The notes under the pieces are model-generated. The model was given only the letters and a program-made list of their open reading frames with translations. It searched no databases and had not been told where the DNA came from. A stretch of DNA of 64,000 bases from the NCBI GenBank assembly GCA_937959115.1, contig CALGAW010000044.1:1-64000 (forward strand), in the 5' to 3' direction. Shown here one piece after another: positions 41,075 to 50,839 of this stretch (its first letter is position 1; each line of letters starts with the position of its first letter). The position numbers and the translations under genes were made by a program. The stretch is from an uncultured Saprospiraceae bacterium (GTDB taxonomy: Bacteria > Bacteroidota > Bacteroidia > Chitinophagales > Saprospiraceae).

Positions 41075-42664
41075 TCAAGGAATAGTCGCTAGAAAACGGT
41101 CTAACTCTTCCTTGACCACTGGTGCAAGTAAAATCAAGCCTAACAGATTCGGAAAGATCATCGCAAAAACCATCGCATCAGAAAAATCTAGTACTGCAGT
41201 CAGACTGCACACCGATCCCAGCACCACAAAAAAACAAAACAGCAATTGGTAAACAAGCGCTGACAAAGGGCTTCTACCAAACAAATACTGCCAAGCGGTT
41301 ATGCCATAATAAGACCAAGCTAGCATGGTGCTAAAGGCAAAAAGCAACACAGAGATAGACAACAGATAAGAGAAGCCTGGCAACACTTCTTCAAATGCAA
41401 GCGCTGTCAATGCGGCACCGCCTACCCTGCTCCCTTCTATCATTACCATATCACTCACCACATCACCGTATACAAAGTGTCCGTCCATATTATACAACAC
41501 AATCACTAAAGCGGTAATGGTGCAGACGACTACGGTATCAATGAATGGCTCTAGTAATGCCACAATCCCTTCGCTAGCCGGATAAGCTGTGCGAGCTGCG
41601 GAATGGGCAATTGCGGATGAGCCAACACCTGCCTCATTTGAAAATGCTGCGCGCTGAAACCCAACGACCAACACACCGACAATACCGCCAAGCGCAGCAT
41701 CTGGCGAAAATGCTCCTTGGACAATCTGACCAATTGCTGATGGTAAAAGGGATATATTTAACCCGATTATCACTAAGGCCGACAATAGATATATGCCACA
41801 CATTGCAGGAACAATCCGTTCTGTGATCTTACCAATACGCTTAATACCTCCTATGATTACAAGGGCAACGAGCATGGAAAGTGTCAATCCAAACAAGATT
41901 CCACCTGTGGCACTTTCAATTTGAAAAGTATCCATAAACAAACTTGTTGCTTGATTGGCTTGAAACATATTGCCACCGCCGAGTGAACCACCTACACACA
42001 TCAAAGCATAGAAGGTAGCGAATACCTTACCGACAAAGGGCCAGCCTCTTTCTTCTAGTCCTTTTGAAAGGTAGTACATTGGTCCGCCAGCGGTTTTTGT
42101 TGATGTTTGCCGTTCACTTTGGGGTACTACATCGCGATATCGGACGCCTAGTGTGCATTCAGTGAACTTAGACGCCATTCCTAAGATTCCCGCAACAATC
42201 ATCCATATGGTGGCACCAGGACCTCCAATACTTATGGCTATTGCTACGCCAGCGATGTTGCCTAAACCAACTGTAGCAGAAATCGCAGAGGTCAATGCTT
42301 GGAAATGAGTAACTTCACCATCAATGTGATCGGCTTGGATCGTTTTAAGATTATCTGTTTCAGTAGTGAACGCTCCCGTTTGGTGTTTTCCTCTAACGAT
42401 TTGAATGGCTAGTTTGAATTTTGTAAAATTGATCAACCTAAAATAAATCGTAAAGTAACACGCAGCTGAGAGTAGCAAAATCAATACAACAGGAACACTT
42501 GAAGGGCCAATTTGAACTCCAGAAAGGACAAATCCTTTTATTGCTGCAGCGATTGGAGCCAAACTTCCTGCCATCCAATCAGAAAGAACGGCTAAATCAA
42601 ATTGACTGATAAGCAGCGCAGTCAAAAGAATAAAGCCTGCTAGAATTGAGAATTGTTTTTTCAT
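41075..42664 (-). CDS. Sodium:alanine/glycine symporter (AgcS family)
   Basis: 529 residues with about ten or eleven membrane helices of the alanine-or-glycine:cation symporter family. Diagnostic stretches include VSATVGLGNIAGVAIAIS-type sequence (AISATVGLGNIAGVAIAIS), GGPGATIWMIVAGILGM, KFTECTLGVRYRD, TKTAGGPMYYLSKGLEE and RAAFSNEAGVGSSAIAH. It imports alanine or glycine with Na+. The N-terminal signal-like helix and extra leading ~60 residues make it slightly longer than typical 450-480-residue members. It is divergent from the PLP enzyme gene across a 214-base shared promoter region. Confidence 0.93.
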   Translation of the reverse strand: MKKQFSILAGFILLTALLISQFDLAVLSDWMAGSLAPIAAAIKGFVLSGVQIGPSSVPVVLILLLSAACYFTIYFRLINFTKFKLAIQIVRGKHQTGAFTTETDNLKTIQADHIDGEVTHFQALTSAISATVGLGNIAGVAIAISIGGPGATIWMIVAGILGMASKFTECTLGVRYRDVVPQSERQTSTKTAGGPMYYLSKGLEERGWPFVGKVFATFYALMCVGGSLGGGNMFQANQATSLFMDTFQIESATGGILFGLTLSMLVALVIIGGIKRIGKITERIVPAMCGIYLLSALVIIGLNISLLPSAIGQIVQGAFSPDAALGGIVGVLVVGFQRAAFSNEAGVGSSAIAHSAARTAYPASEGIVALLEPFIDTVVVCTITALVIVLYNMDGHFVYGDVVSDMVMIEGSRVGGAALTALAFEEVLPGFSYLLSISVLLFAFSTMLAWSYYGITAWQYLFGRSPLSALVYQLLFCFFVVLGSVCSLTAVLDFSDAMVFAMIFPNLLGLILLAPVVKEELDRFLATIP

Positions 42665-42878
42665 AGTATTGTAATTGAATCAAAACAAACCTACGCTGAC
42701 AATTCCATGATATCAAGTTTTAAAGGTCTTATATATTTACTATTTGTTATTTTATAAAACACTAATAATGTGAAACTAGCAAAGGATTAAAAAAAGTTAA
42801 AAAAGTTAAAAATGAAAACGCTGAATTCGGGTTGAATCACTAGAAAATAGATATCTTGAGTTACCAAAAAAAAGAACT

Positions 42879-44228
42879 ATGCCTTCTGTATTCAAGCAAG
42901 ATGTAAAAATCACATTAGAGGTTTGTTATCAGATCATTCAAAAGGAATTAAACTTAAAGAAACCTCGGTATGATATTCACTACTTCAATGATTTCTCTAA
43001 GTTGCTTGAACAATTCATAACGAATAGTCCAAAACCGACGATTAGAAAGTTGAGAACAATAACAAGTAGTACACTTTTCAACAAAATTTATTACTCTGTT
43101 ACACGGTCAAAAGAAGTAGGATTTGAAATCAATTTTTCTATGAATACACTTGACTTGCTTTGCAATTATGCCTTTGATCTGAATTGGAGGGAACGGTTCA
43201 AAATATTGACTGAGCCAATCCATGTAACTGATAGTGTGGAATTTGCGTTTGCAATGTTTCCAAAATCTAATCCTTCTTTTCCCGCTACGCCGACGATTCC
43301 GATTCGGGTACCTGGATACAAGCATGTTTTTCTTAAAGACGAAAGCCTTAATCCTACCGGGACACACAAGGATCGAATGGCCTATGAGATTGGGAAGTTT
43401 TACTGGGAAATTATTAAGAACAGTACAGATGGGCAACCACGTTTGCGGGATTTATCGCTATTGACTTATGGATGTGCAGGGCTAGCAATTCAAACGGAAT
43501 TAAAGAAATATAATTACCCTAATCTGAAGGTATTGATTGATGTAAACATGGATCCTGCAATTAAGGCTGCGCTAAAAGATGCGAAGTGTGAGATTTTCGA
43601 GTATGATCTGTCCAATATTGAGTTTAACTCTGAAAAGATACTAGAAGTCACGAATAATAAAGGTGGCTATGATCTCACTTTCGGAAAAGGAATGGAGAAA
43701 GTGAAGAAACGGTATTACGATTGGCTGTCTTTTGAGATTCTAAATCAATCTCCAGATTACTGTTTTATGCCTTTTGGCTCAGGTGACCTTATGACGAACG
43801 TACTAAACACTGTAGATCTATCTTTAAGGGGATTTGCTGACAATTTCAAACCTAATCGCTTGTTTATCAATGAAAATCAGCTTAGAAAATGTCATTTCTT
43901 TGGTGCAACGGCTACTGAAAAGGGAACCATAATGGACAAACTGTATTCTCCTTACTTTGGTGAAAATACAAACATGGCTTCTTGTAAAGAAATCGTTACT
44001 CGGTATAAGGATTTTCTTGATCCAAGTGGAATTTATGTTGTAAAAGAAGCGTACACTAAGAAGGCTATGAAAATTGCAAAAGAGAACAATATAACTTGTG
44101 AACCGAGTGGCATTGCAGGTCTTGGATTGTTTCTTCAACAAACAGATTCTGGTGAATTGAACATTTCGAAGACTAGCAAAATACTTATCGTAAACACTGG
44201 AAAGTTAAAGCTTGGTCACCATGAATAA
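42879..44228 (+). CDS. Fold-type II PLP enzyme, threonine-synthase-like
   Basis: 449 residues. The PLP lysine is K164 in NPTGTHKDRMA, the same layout as the SFKDR box of threonine synthase and serine/threonine dehydratases; a substrate-side loop LLTYGCAGLAIQTELKKY and the phosphate-binding MPFGSGDLMTNVLNT follow. His replaces the usual Phe or Asn next to the lysine. The first ~110 residues do not match the standard threonine synthase N-domain. The end CEPSGIAGLGLFLQQ is a normal fold-type II closing motif. Likely an amino-acid lyase or beta-replacement enzyme, perhaps acting on the amino acid imported by the divergent symporter; the reaction is not identified. Confidence 0.75.
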   Translation: MPSVFKQDVKITLEVCYQIIQKELNLKKPRYDIHYFNDFSKLLEQFITNSPKPTIRKLRTITSSTLFNKIYYSVTRSKEVGFEINFSMNTLDLLCNYAFDLNWRERFKILTEPIHVTDSVEFAFAMFPKSNPSFPATPTIPIRVPGYKHVFLKDESLNPTGTHKDRMAYEIGKFYWEIIKNSTDGQPRLRDLSLLTYGCAGLAIQTELKKYNYPNLKVLIDVNMDPAIKAALKDAKCEIFEYDLSNIEFNSEKILEVTNNKGGYDLTFGKGMEKVKKRYYDWLSFEILNQSPDYCFMPFGSGDLMTNVLNTVDLSLRGFADNFKPNRLFINENQLRKCHFFGATATEKGTIMDKLYSPYFGENTNMASCKEIVTRYKDFLDPSGIYVVKEAYTKKAMKIAKENNITCEPSGIAGLGLFLQQTDSGELNISKTSKILIVNTGKLKLGHHE

Positions 44229-44256
44229 AATGATCAATCTATAAAACAGCACACAT

Positions 44257-44290
44257 AAAAAAAGCGCTGAGAAAACCCAGCGCATTTCTT
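44257..44290 (+). terminator. Terminator after the PLP enzyme gene
   Basis: Hairpin GCGCTG/CAGCGC (44264-44283, eight-base loop) preceded by seven As and followed by ATTTCTT; could work in both directions. Confidence 0.75.
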
Positions 44291-44679
44291 GATCAACATT
44301 ATAAATAAAACAAAATTGGAAAAGTAAAAACTTTCTAACAACATTTTTTCTAAACAACAATTGTAAGATAAAGGTTTGAGCAACGCAAATCAATGCTTCT
44401 AAACACATAAGACGATTTATAATCAATTATTGTGACTTAATAAACAAGGAGTTAAAATATTGTATAACTCAGTTTTAAAATACATACTCTTATCATTATA
44501 ATTTAGTAACGAATAGATTAAAATAAGAATTTGTTACTAATTTATGCCGTTGAATAAAAGATTGTGACGATGATTCAAGCTACTTTACCGTAAAAATAAA
44601 TTGAAAATTTATTTTACTAATGTTAAAAGCCTGTTCTTCAACATCAAGCATTCATTCCTTAACAGCAATAAACCAAAGA

Positions 44680-44704
44680 GCCTGCCTCCTAGTTGGAAAC
44701 AGGC
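44680..44704 (-). terminator. Terminator after the third TonB receptor
   Basis: Minus-strand 10-bp stem GCCTGTTTCC/GGAGGCAGGC (two G-U pairs) with a five-base loop, then TCTTTGGTTT, about 65 bases beyond the receptor stop. Confidence 0.7.
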
Positions 44705-44768
44705 CCAATCGTTTCTCCTTTATCAGAATTAAATCAACAGGAACTCACACAATCGTATAAGTTCAACC

Positions 44769-47642
44769 TTACTTACCAGCTAGTTTGTAGTTTAATCGTG
44801 CGTAAATGTAACGTCCGTTAAACCCTAGAGGATAAGTTCCATCATATTGGAAGATACCTCCAAAGGCAAGATCCTTTCTAGCTTTATCTGGATAAATGTC
44901 TAGCAAGTTGTTTGCACCAAGCGCTATTCTTAATCCTTTAACAGGTTTATAACCCAATTCTAAATCCGTTCTAATCTTAGACTTGAATTTTTGGGTTACT
45001 AGATCTCCGACATCGTTAAATTCTGCCCAAGTAATGTCTCCAAAGCGCACATTCTTCAAAATTGCTGTAAAATTACCAATCGAGTAATCAAGGACAAGGT
45101 TAAATACATTATTGGGAGTTGCCTTTTCGATACGGGTAATTTGCATCTCTCCAAACAAAGGCGTATCCGTATACTGCTTAATGATTTCAGGGGTTTTCAC
45201 CTCCTCTGCATTTGTCACTTGAGTCCTATTGAAGTTACCTGAAAGAATCACCTTCAATTTCTGAGACTCGCCAAGATTCACTCCATAGCGACCAGTGATG
45301 TCAATCCCTTGTGTTCTTGTGTTTAGTGCATTGGTGAAATAAGTAGCTGCACCTGCTGGTACACCAATGGAATCAAGGTAAGTTGCTAAATCCGCACCAC
45401 GGAATTGCTCAGATAAAATAATTCGATCTCTTAGCTCAATGTTGTAACCGTCAATCGTCATTGCAAAATTCCCAGCATTAAACGTTATTCCAGCACTCAG
45501 GTTGACTGATTTCTCTGCTTCTAATGGTTTCGCTCCAAGTGCTTCTGCCACCTGACCTTCCTCGAATGGAAAAACGCCTGTTTCTACTAGGGCAGTTCCA
45601 AATGTTGTGGTTTGAATGGCTGTATAATTTCCTTGTGCAAGAGAAGGTGCACGGAATCCAGTACTTCCAGCTGCACGTAGCGCAAGGCCATCCGTAATTT
45701 TGTACCTTAGTGCTAGCTTACCAGTAACTGTTGACCCAAAATCTGAATAATTTTCAAAGCGACCGGCCAAACCAACAGTAAAGGCTTGCGTGATATCGGT
45801 TTCTAGATCAGCATATCCTCCAACGTTACTTCGACTTTTGTCTACCTGAGTTTTCCAACCAGGGAAACATTGACAGCCTGCACTTGCGTTTGTTCCAGCA
45901 TTTGGACCATCCTGAACACCACCAGAATCATCATTTCCATTGAAATATGAGGTAATTTCCCCAGGCTCCATTTGATAGTTCTCACTTCTAAACTCTGCTC
46001 CAAGGGCTATGTTGATCGGACTGTACAAGCCATTTACTTTAATCTCAGTATCTGTGCCTAGATTTGTCGTGTACTGCGCAAACTTTAATGTGCCATCATA
46101 GATTTCTGTTTTTTGTTCTACGCCTTGATCAGGGAAGGTAAATTGGTTGATTCCTCCTAGAGATGTGTTGTGTGTATTTTTCATGTTCAACTCAAAGCTA
46201 TTGGTTCCAACGGTTTGGCTTAAATCCCAGTTCCATTTAGCTATTTGACCCTTGACCCCAACGGTTCCACCTAAGTCTGTAATTGTGGGTGCTATGAGTG
46301 GTAGAAAGCCATCAGGATAGATGGAACGGACGGTTCTATTATCTTTTGATCTTCTATAGAAACATCCAGATTCTCCATTCCTTTGGCTAAAGCCACCAAA
46401 GGCATATCCAGTCACCTTTCCTATCGGTACTTCACTATTTAGGAACGCACTAACGTCTTGAAATTTAGCATCTCCCCATCGGTGGTGCAATCGATCTATA
46501 GTTTCTTCTCTAGGATCCAGTGTTCCAGCTATTTCGCTTGGATTTCCTGTAGAATCGATCAGGAAGTACTGACGTCTATTGTCAACGCCGTCTCTGTCTG
46601 TAGGATTTTGACCCCGATACTGAAGGCTAACGTTAAGTGCTCCACCGTTCCCTATTTTAAAGCCTTTGCTTGCGTTTATGGATAGGCGTTGCCCATCTAC
46701 GATGTTTGCTTTTTCGACTTCTTCTGTCCAGTTTGTTGCGTTCGATACTTGAGATGGATCCAGAGAACCATTCCATGAGCGGATGTCTTCGTTGGTAATA
46801 CCATCATATAATCCTTCCGTTGCCTCATAGCCTCTATCCATTGTGGTTACATGGGCGCCATAGGATGCTGAGATGTCGAGATCCGTATCTTTCTTTAATA
46901 CGATGTTAATCACACCAGCGATTGCATCAGAGCCATATTGTGCAGCGGCGCCATCTCTGAGGACCTCAATTCTTTCTATTGCGGCGGTCGGGATTGCATT
47001 TAGGTCAACTCCTGTAGAACCTCTTCCCACAGTACCGTTTACGTGCACAAGGGAATTCGTATGTCTACGTTTCCCGTTGACTAGTACAAGGACTTGATCT
47101 GGGCCTAATCCTCTTAGCGTAGCGATTCTAAAGTGATCACTCCCATCACTGATGGATTGCTTAGGGGCGCTGTAGGAAGGTACTAGCATCTGGAGTACTT
47201 CAATTGTTTGAGTTGCTCCTGTAGCGATTAACTCTTCTGCGCTTAACACATCAATTGGAACAGGTGAGTCAATGATTAGTCTGTTTTTCTTTCTTGTACC
47301 AAGTACAATAACTTCTCCCATACCAATAACATCTTCTTTGTAAGACACATTGATTGTTTGATTTTCATTTCCAATAACAGTAATCGCTTGAGTTTGGGAA
47401 TTGTATCCCAGATAAGAAAATTGAAGTGTGTAATTCCCTTCTGGCAATGTTAGGCTGTAATTACCATCCAGATCGGAGATTGTTCCTGTTCCTAATTCTA
47501 CGCAGCGAACATTCCCTCCAATAATGGGTTGTTCGTTTTCATCAATGAGGGTTCCAGATATAATTGCTCGTTGAGCGAATAAATCGATTGAAAGCCCAAA
47601 TACCAGGAATACTAAGGTAATAATGGTTACGTTTGTTCTCAT
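44769..47642 (-). CDS. TonB-dependent outer-membrane receptor
   Basis: 957 residues: signal peptide (IITLVFLVFGLSIDLFAQ), CarboxypepD_reg domain (~27-110, ISGTLIDENEQPIIGGNVRC, NYTLQFSYLGYNSQ), plug (VLGTRKKNRLIIDSPVPIDV, TLRGLGPDQVLVLVNGKRRH, RIEVLRDGAAAQYGSDAIAG) and a large barrel with FNGRYIYARLNYKLAGK-type ending. The plug motif LRGLGPDQ-LVLVNGKRRH is that of the iron-complex/vitamin-type receptors of the CirA/FepA group. Substrate unknown; no SusD or lipoprotein partner next to it. Single gene between two terminators. Confidence 0.93.
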   Translation of the reverse strand: MRTNVTIITLVFLVFGLSIDLFAQRAIISGTLIDENEQPIIGGNVRCVELGTGTISDLDGNYSLTLPEGNYTLQFSYLGYNSQTQAITVIGNENQTINVSYKEDVIGMGEVIVLGTRKKNRLIIDSPVPIDVLSAEELIATGATQTIEVLQMLVPSYSAPKQSISDGSDHFRIATLRGLGPDQVLVLVNGKRRHTNSLVHVNGTVGRGSTGVDLNAIPTAAIERIEVLRDGAAAQYGSDAIAGVINIVLKKDTDLDISASYGAHVTTMDRGYEATEGLYDGITNEDIRSWNGSLDPSQVSNATNWTEEVEKANIVDGQRLSINASKGFKIGNGGALNVSLQYRGQNPTDRDGVDNRRQYFLIDSTGNPSEIAGTLDPREETIDRLHHRWGDAKFQDVSAFLNSEVPIGKVTGYAFGGFSQRNGESGCFYRRSKDNRTVRSIYPDGFLPLIAPTITDLGGTVGVKGQIAKWNWDLSQTVGTNSFELNMKNTHNTSLGGINQFTFPDQGVEQKTEIYDGTLKFAQYTTNLGTDTEIKVNGLYSPINIALGAEFRSENYQMEPGEITSYFNGNDDSGGVQDGPNAGTNASAGCQCFPGWKTQVDKSRSNVGGYADLETDITQAFTVGLAGRFENYSDFGSTVTGKLALRYKITDGLALRAAGSTGFRAPSLAQGNYTAIQTTTFGTALVETGVFPFEEGQVAEALGAKPLEAEKSVNLSAGITFNAGNFAMTIDGYNIELRDRIILSEQFRGADLATYLDSIGVPAGAATYFTNALNTRTQGIDITGRYGVNLGESQKLKVILSGNFNRTQVTNAEEVKTPEIIKQYTDTPLFGEMQITRIEKATPNNVFNLVLDYSIGNFTAILKNVRFGDITWAEFNDVGDLVTQKFKSKIRTDLELGYKPVKGLRIALGANNLLDIYPDKARKDLAFGGIFQYDGTYPLGFNGRYIYARLNYKLAGK

Positions 47643-47950
47643 AATTTTAAATTTCAGGTGAAATAATAATCGTGCATGGAAACATGAGTTTCCAATTCAG
47701 CTGGCCAGGAAGGTGGGATTTTGAACGAGTTAAACAGTTTAATTATATTCAATCGTTCTATTTAGGTTTTATGTAAACAAATTTAATATAATATTTATAG
47801 TATTCAATTTATTTCCATGTTATTTATTAAAAAGATTATATTCAGAAACGCCCAAAATCAATAATTATATTTTGATTTATTTAAAAAATTACAAACAAAA
47901 AGCCTGTTCCAACTAAATGAAACAGGCTTTATCTTTAAATTGAAGAATTT
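47643..47950. other. 308-base gap with one terminator
   Basis: Upstream of the third TonB receptor; the right part holds the hairpin at 47899-47930 that ends the HhH protein transcript. No gene or other structure seen; the receptor promoter should be within it. Confidence 0.5.
47899..47930 (-). terminator. Terminator after the HhH-repeat protein
   Basis: Stem AAAGCCTGTT/AACAGGCTTT, minus-strand T tract following; located 21 bases beyond the gene end. Confidence 0.85.
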
Positions 47951-49939
47951 TTATTTATTCTTTTCTTTATACAGTTTAAGTGCTTGACCTTTCCAGTCAT
48001 CCCGTTTAATTCTACCAGGGAAGAACTGTATGGCAATGTTGACAGTATCTTCTAGATCGCTATCAAATTTACTTACTTGTTCGAACGTATAAATTCCAAG
48101 ATTATTCAACTTGTTTTCAATAAATGGTCCAACACCACTGATGCGTTTCAAGTCATCTTTTTCAGCAGCGGTGGCCTTAGGAATCGATGTTCCCATTTTC
48201 GCTCTCACCTTATCTGCTGCGGCATTAGCTTGCGCCTCTTTTTCTGCTTTAGATAGTTTAGGTGCATCATTTGCTGGAGCAGGATGTTTCTCACCGCGCT
48301 CCTTGTGGACTAACTTAATTCCTAATTTGGATTCAAACTTATCAATCTTAGCAATTGCACCACCACCATCATCTAATTGATAGTCGTGTAGTTGTTGCCA
48401 TCTTTCGGCAGCTGCCATTCTTGCTTGTTTGACCCATGAATCGGTATCAGAGATTCCAGGATTATAGCCTCCAGCTTCGATAATTGAGTTAAGTTTTTCT
48501 GGTGTTGCTTGACCTAATTGAATGAAGGTTTTTATTCCTCCCTTGTTTAGGGCTTCTTCCATTTTAGGTCCGACTCCTTCAATTATTTGAAGCATGTCTG
48601 CTTTTGCATCATTACCTCCAGTGCCACCTTCTCGCTCATGGTGAATAAGCTTGATTCCGAGTTTAGTTTCAAACTTATCGATTTTAGCGATTGAACCACC
48701 ACCTTCATCTAATTGCATGTCATGCATTTCTTGCCATTTACCAGAACTTGCAAGTTTTGCTTGATCAATCCAAGACTGCGTATCAGAAATTCCAGGGTTG
48801 TAGCCTGCTTTTTCAATCAAAGCGTCTAAGTCACCTTTCTTGGCGTTTCCAAGTGTTTTAAAGGTTTTCACACCACCTTTATTCATGGCTTCCTCCATCT
48901 TTGGACCGATTCCTTCAATTGCTTGTAGTAAGTCTGGTTTGCCTGTATCACCGAATCCGCCACCACCTTCGTGGTTATTGTGATCTAATTTGATTCCGAG
49001 TTTAGTTTCAAATTTATCGATTTTAGCGATTGCTCCACCACCTTCATCTAATTGCATGTCGTGCATTTCTTGCCATTTACCGGCACTTGCCAGACTTGCT
49101 TGGTCAATCCAAGATTGTGTATCTGATATTCCAGGGTTATAGCCTGCTTTTTCGATCAGCGCATCTAACTCACCCTTCTTGGAATTTCCAAGTTTTTTGA
49201 AGGTTTTCACACCACCTTTATTCAAGGCTTCTTCCATCTTTGGACCAATTCCTTCAATTGCTTGTAATAAGTCTGGCTTGCCTGTATCGCCAGTAGTTCC
49301 AGTTCCAGTAGTACCAGTTCCGCCAGTATTGGTTGCTGGTCCTGCGTCTTGGCATTTCTTCAATGCTATTTTAGTGTTGTGCAGTTCCTTATCTGTTGTG
49401 CCTAGTTTAGTGCTTGTCTCTTTTAGTTTAGCTCTTAAGTCTGCAAGTTCATCTGAAGAATTTCCAGCTGCTTCTAATTTAGATTTAAGTGCAGCGATTT
49501 CAGCAGCATGTCCATCAGTTGCTTTTAATCTAGCTTTCAGATCAAGGATTTCAGTTGCTTGAGTATCGCGTTCTCCAGTAAGCCCAGTGATCAAGTTTAG
49601 GTTGGTATCAAGATCTTTCTTAGCGGTTAAGAGATCGCCGTGTAACTGACCTTTTTCGTTTTCGAGTTTTCTGATTCTTGTCTCTCTCGCTTCGAGCTCT
49701 TTTCTTGCTTGTGCAAGCTCAGCTTCTAGATCAGCATATTTCTTTTTGAGTGTTTCATGCTCATCAAAAAGTGCTTTATACTTCTTCTCCCAATCAGCGA
49801 TGGTGGCTTTTAATCCTGCTACCAATCTTCCCCAAATCAACCATCCGAGTAATAACCCCAATAGGAAGAAAAATAAAGTCCAAAGTATCCATCCTAACAA
49901 ATGTGCAAAGAGATGGTTTGAAAATAATTCTTGAAACAT
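47951..49939 (-). CDS. Membrane-anchored coiled-coil protein with tandem HhH modules
   Basis: 662 residues. An N-terminal membrane segment (LLGWILWTLFFFLLGLLLGW) is followed by a long coiled coil (~42-198) and a Gly/Thr linker. Three near-identical ~112-residue modules start near 218, 331 and 443: LLQAIEGIGPKMEEALNKGG (helix-hairpin-helix), GYNPGISDTQSW, and DEGGGAIAKIDKFETKLGIK. After a Lys/Ala helix, a shorter fourth HhH (ISGVGPFIENKLNNLGIYTF) ends the chain. HhH units usually bind DNA or proteins without sequence preference. The OmpA-family gene follows upstream at 49973, so a cell-envelope structural role is likely; there is no enzyme motif. Repeated DNA units at 48151-49288 imply recent tandem duplication. 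Confidence 0.85.
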   Translation of the reverse strand: MFQELFSNHLFAHLLGWILWTLFFFLLGLLLGWLIWGRLVAGLKATIADWEKKYKALFDEHETLKKKYADLEAELAQARKELEARETRIRKLENEKGQLHGDLLTAKKDLDTNLNLITGLTGERDTQATEILDLKARLKATDGHAAEIAALKSKLEAAGNSSDELADLRAKLKETSTKLGTTDKELHNTKIALKKCQDAGPATNTGGTGTTGTGTTGDTGKPDLLQAIEGIGPKMEEALNKGGVKTFKKLGNSKKGELDALIEKAGYNPGISDTQSWIDQASLASAGKWQEMHDMQLDEGGGAIAKIDKFETKLGIKLDHNNHEGGGGFGDTGKPDLLQAIEGIGPKMEEAMNKGGVKTFKTLGNAKKGDLDALIEKAGYNPGISDTQSWIDQAKLASSGKWQEMHDMQLDEGGGSIAKIDKFETKLGIKLIHHEREGGTGGNDAKADMLQIIEGVGPKMEEALNKGGIKTFIQLGQATPEKLNSIIEAGGYNPGISDTDSWVKQARMAAAERWQQLHDYQLDDGGGAIAKIDKFESKLGIKLVHKERGEKHPAPANDAPKLSKAEKEAQANAAADKVRAKMGTSIPKATAAEKDDLKRISGVGPFIENKLNNLGIYTFEQVSKFDSDLEDTVNIAIQFFPGRIKRDDWKGQALKLYKEKNK
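48278..49288 (-). repeat. Tandem ~339-bp repeats inside the HhH gene
   Basis: Three consecutive units (starting at 49288, 48949 and 48613, read leftwards) differ by few bases, the first two most alike. The period is 339 and 336 bases and in frame, so unit number could change by recombination without breaking the gene. Confidence 0.8.
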
Positions 49940-49972
49940 AATATATATTAATTTAGTTTTTTGAAAATGGAT

Positions 49973-50839
49973 TTACTTAATTCTAACTCGTACTCTGCGG
50001 TTCTTTTGTTTGCCTGCATCGGTTTCATTGGTAGCGGCAGGTTCATTTTCACCTTTAGAGTCAATTCTTATAGAATTTCTAGGAATGCCTTCGCTGATGA
50101 GGTACTTTCTAATTTCACGCGCACGATTTTTACCGAGTTGCATATTTGCTTCAGAAGAACCATCAGCATCAGTATGACCAATCACATCGACACTTTTCCC
50201 CTTATTCTTTGCTAGATACACTTTTAGTTCAGCTGCAAATCGTTTAAACGGTTCAGTTGGCTGGAAGCTATCAGAATTGTAAGCGAAATAATACGTTCTG
50301 TCATCAAAGGTTTGAGCAGTTGTTGCCATTTGTTTTTTACCTTTTTCTTTGACAATTGCATCAAAACGTAAAGGTCTGTTTAGATTTCCATCTGCCCCTA
50401 GTTTTTCTCCTCTTAGATCAAATCGGTCGGCCGAAATGCCTCTTTTGACAAGGATATCTCTAATAGCTGCTGCTCTAGATACTCCCATATTGTCGTAAGA
50501 GTCTTTGTTTTTTTCATTAGGAAGATAATAACCAGTGATCCTCACGACATTGTCAGGATTATCTTTCATGTACTTTTCCAGATCAGCAATATACTTGTTA
50601 TTGTTGGCTGAAAGTTTTGGGGCGTTCGAACCTTCGTCGAAACGGAAGTGCTCGTAGCCACTTAAAGGTAGCGTTCCTGATTTGTTCAGGCCAAGATCGT
50701 TGACTAGTGGTTTGGCTGGAGAAGGTGCCGTAATCGCTGGTTTCACCCAAGGATTACAATGATCAAGCACACTGCATTCCACCCAATAGCAACTAATCAC
50801 TAATCCTACTAGATACAAAAGGAAAATTAATGCTCTCAT
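49973..50839 (-). CDS. OmpA-family outer-membrane lipoprotein, double OmpA-like domain
   Basis: 288 residues. Signal MRALIFLLYLVGLVISC resembles a lipobox, with C17 as acylation site. Residues ~60-165 form a degenerate OmpA-like domain (FRFDEGSNAPKL, VVRITGYYLPNEK, SRAAAIRDILVKRGI), and ~175-288 the canonical peptidoglycan-binding domain: YFAYNSDSFQPTEPF, DVIGHTDADGSSEANMQLGK, RAREIRKYLISEGI and NRRVRVRIK with the conserved Asp and Arg. It lies 33 bases upstream of the HhH coiled-coil gene on the same strand, presumably in one operon linking outer membrane, peptidoglycan and inner membrane. Confidence 0.9.
   Translation of the reverse strand: MRALIFLLYLVGLVISCYWVECSVLDHCNPWVKPAITAPSPAKPLVNDLGLNKSGTLPLSGYEHFRFDEGSNAPKLSANNNKYIADLEKYMKDNPDNVVRITGYYLPNEKNKDSYDNMGVSRAAAIRDILVKRGISADRFDLRGEKLGADGNLNRPLRFDAIVKEKGKKQMATTAQTFDDRTYYFAYNSDSFQPTEPFKRFAAELKVYLAKNKGKSVDVIGHTDADGSSEANMQLGKNRAREIRKYLISEGIPRNSIRIDSKGENEPAATNETDAGKQKNRRVRVRIK

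Larger units (their letters stand above)
44229..44768. other. 540-base gap with two terminators, no gene
   Basis: Convergent ends of the PLP enzyme and third TonB receptor. It carries the two hairpins listed at 44264-44283 and 44680-44704, and otherwise A+T-rich sequence without recognisable genes. Confidence 0.6.

Noticed and set aside
49179-49562. 127-residue plus-strand ORF rich in Val, Ser and Pro
   Set aside because: Antisense to the coiled-coil and Gly/Thr linker of the HhH protein; an artefact of its repeats.
47951-49939. Reading the HhH gene as a competence or DNA-repair protein
   Set aside because: HhH modules occur behind a membrane anchor and coiled coil, without ComEA, RuvA or nuclease domains; envelope context fits better.
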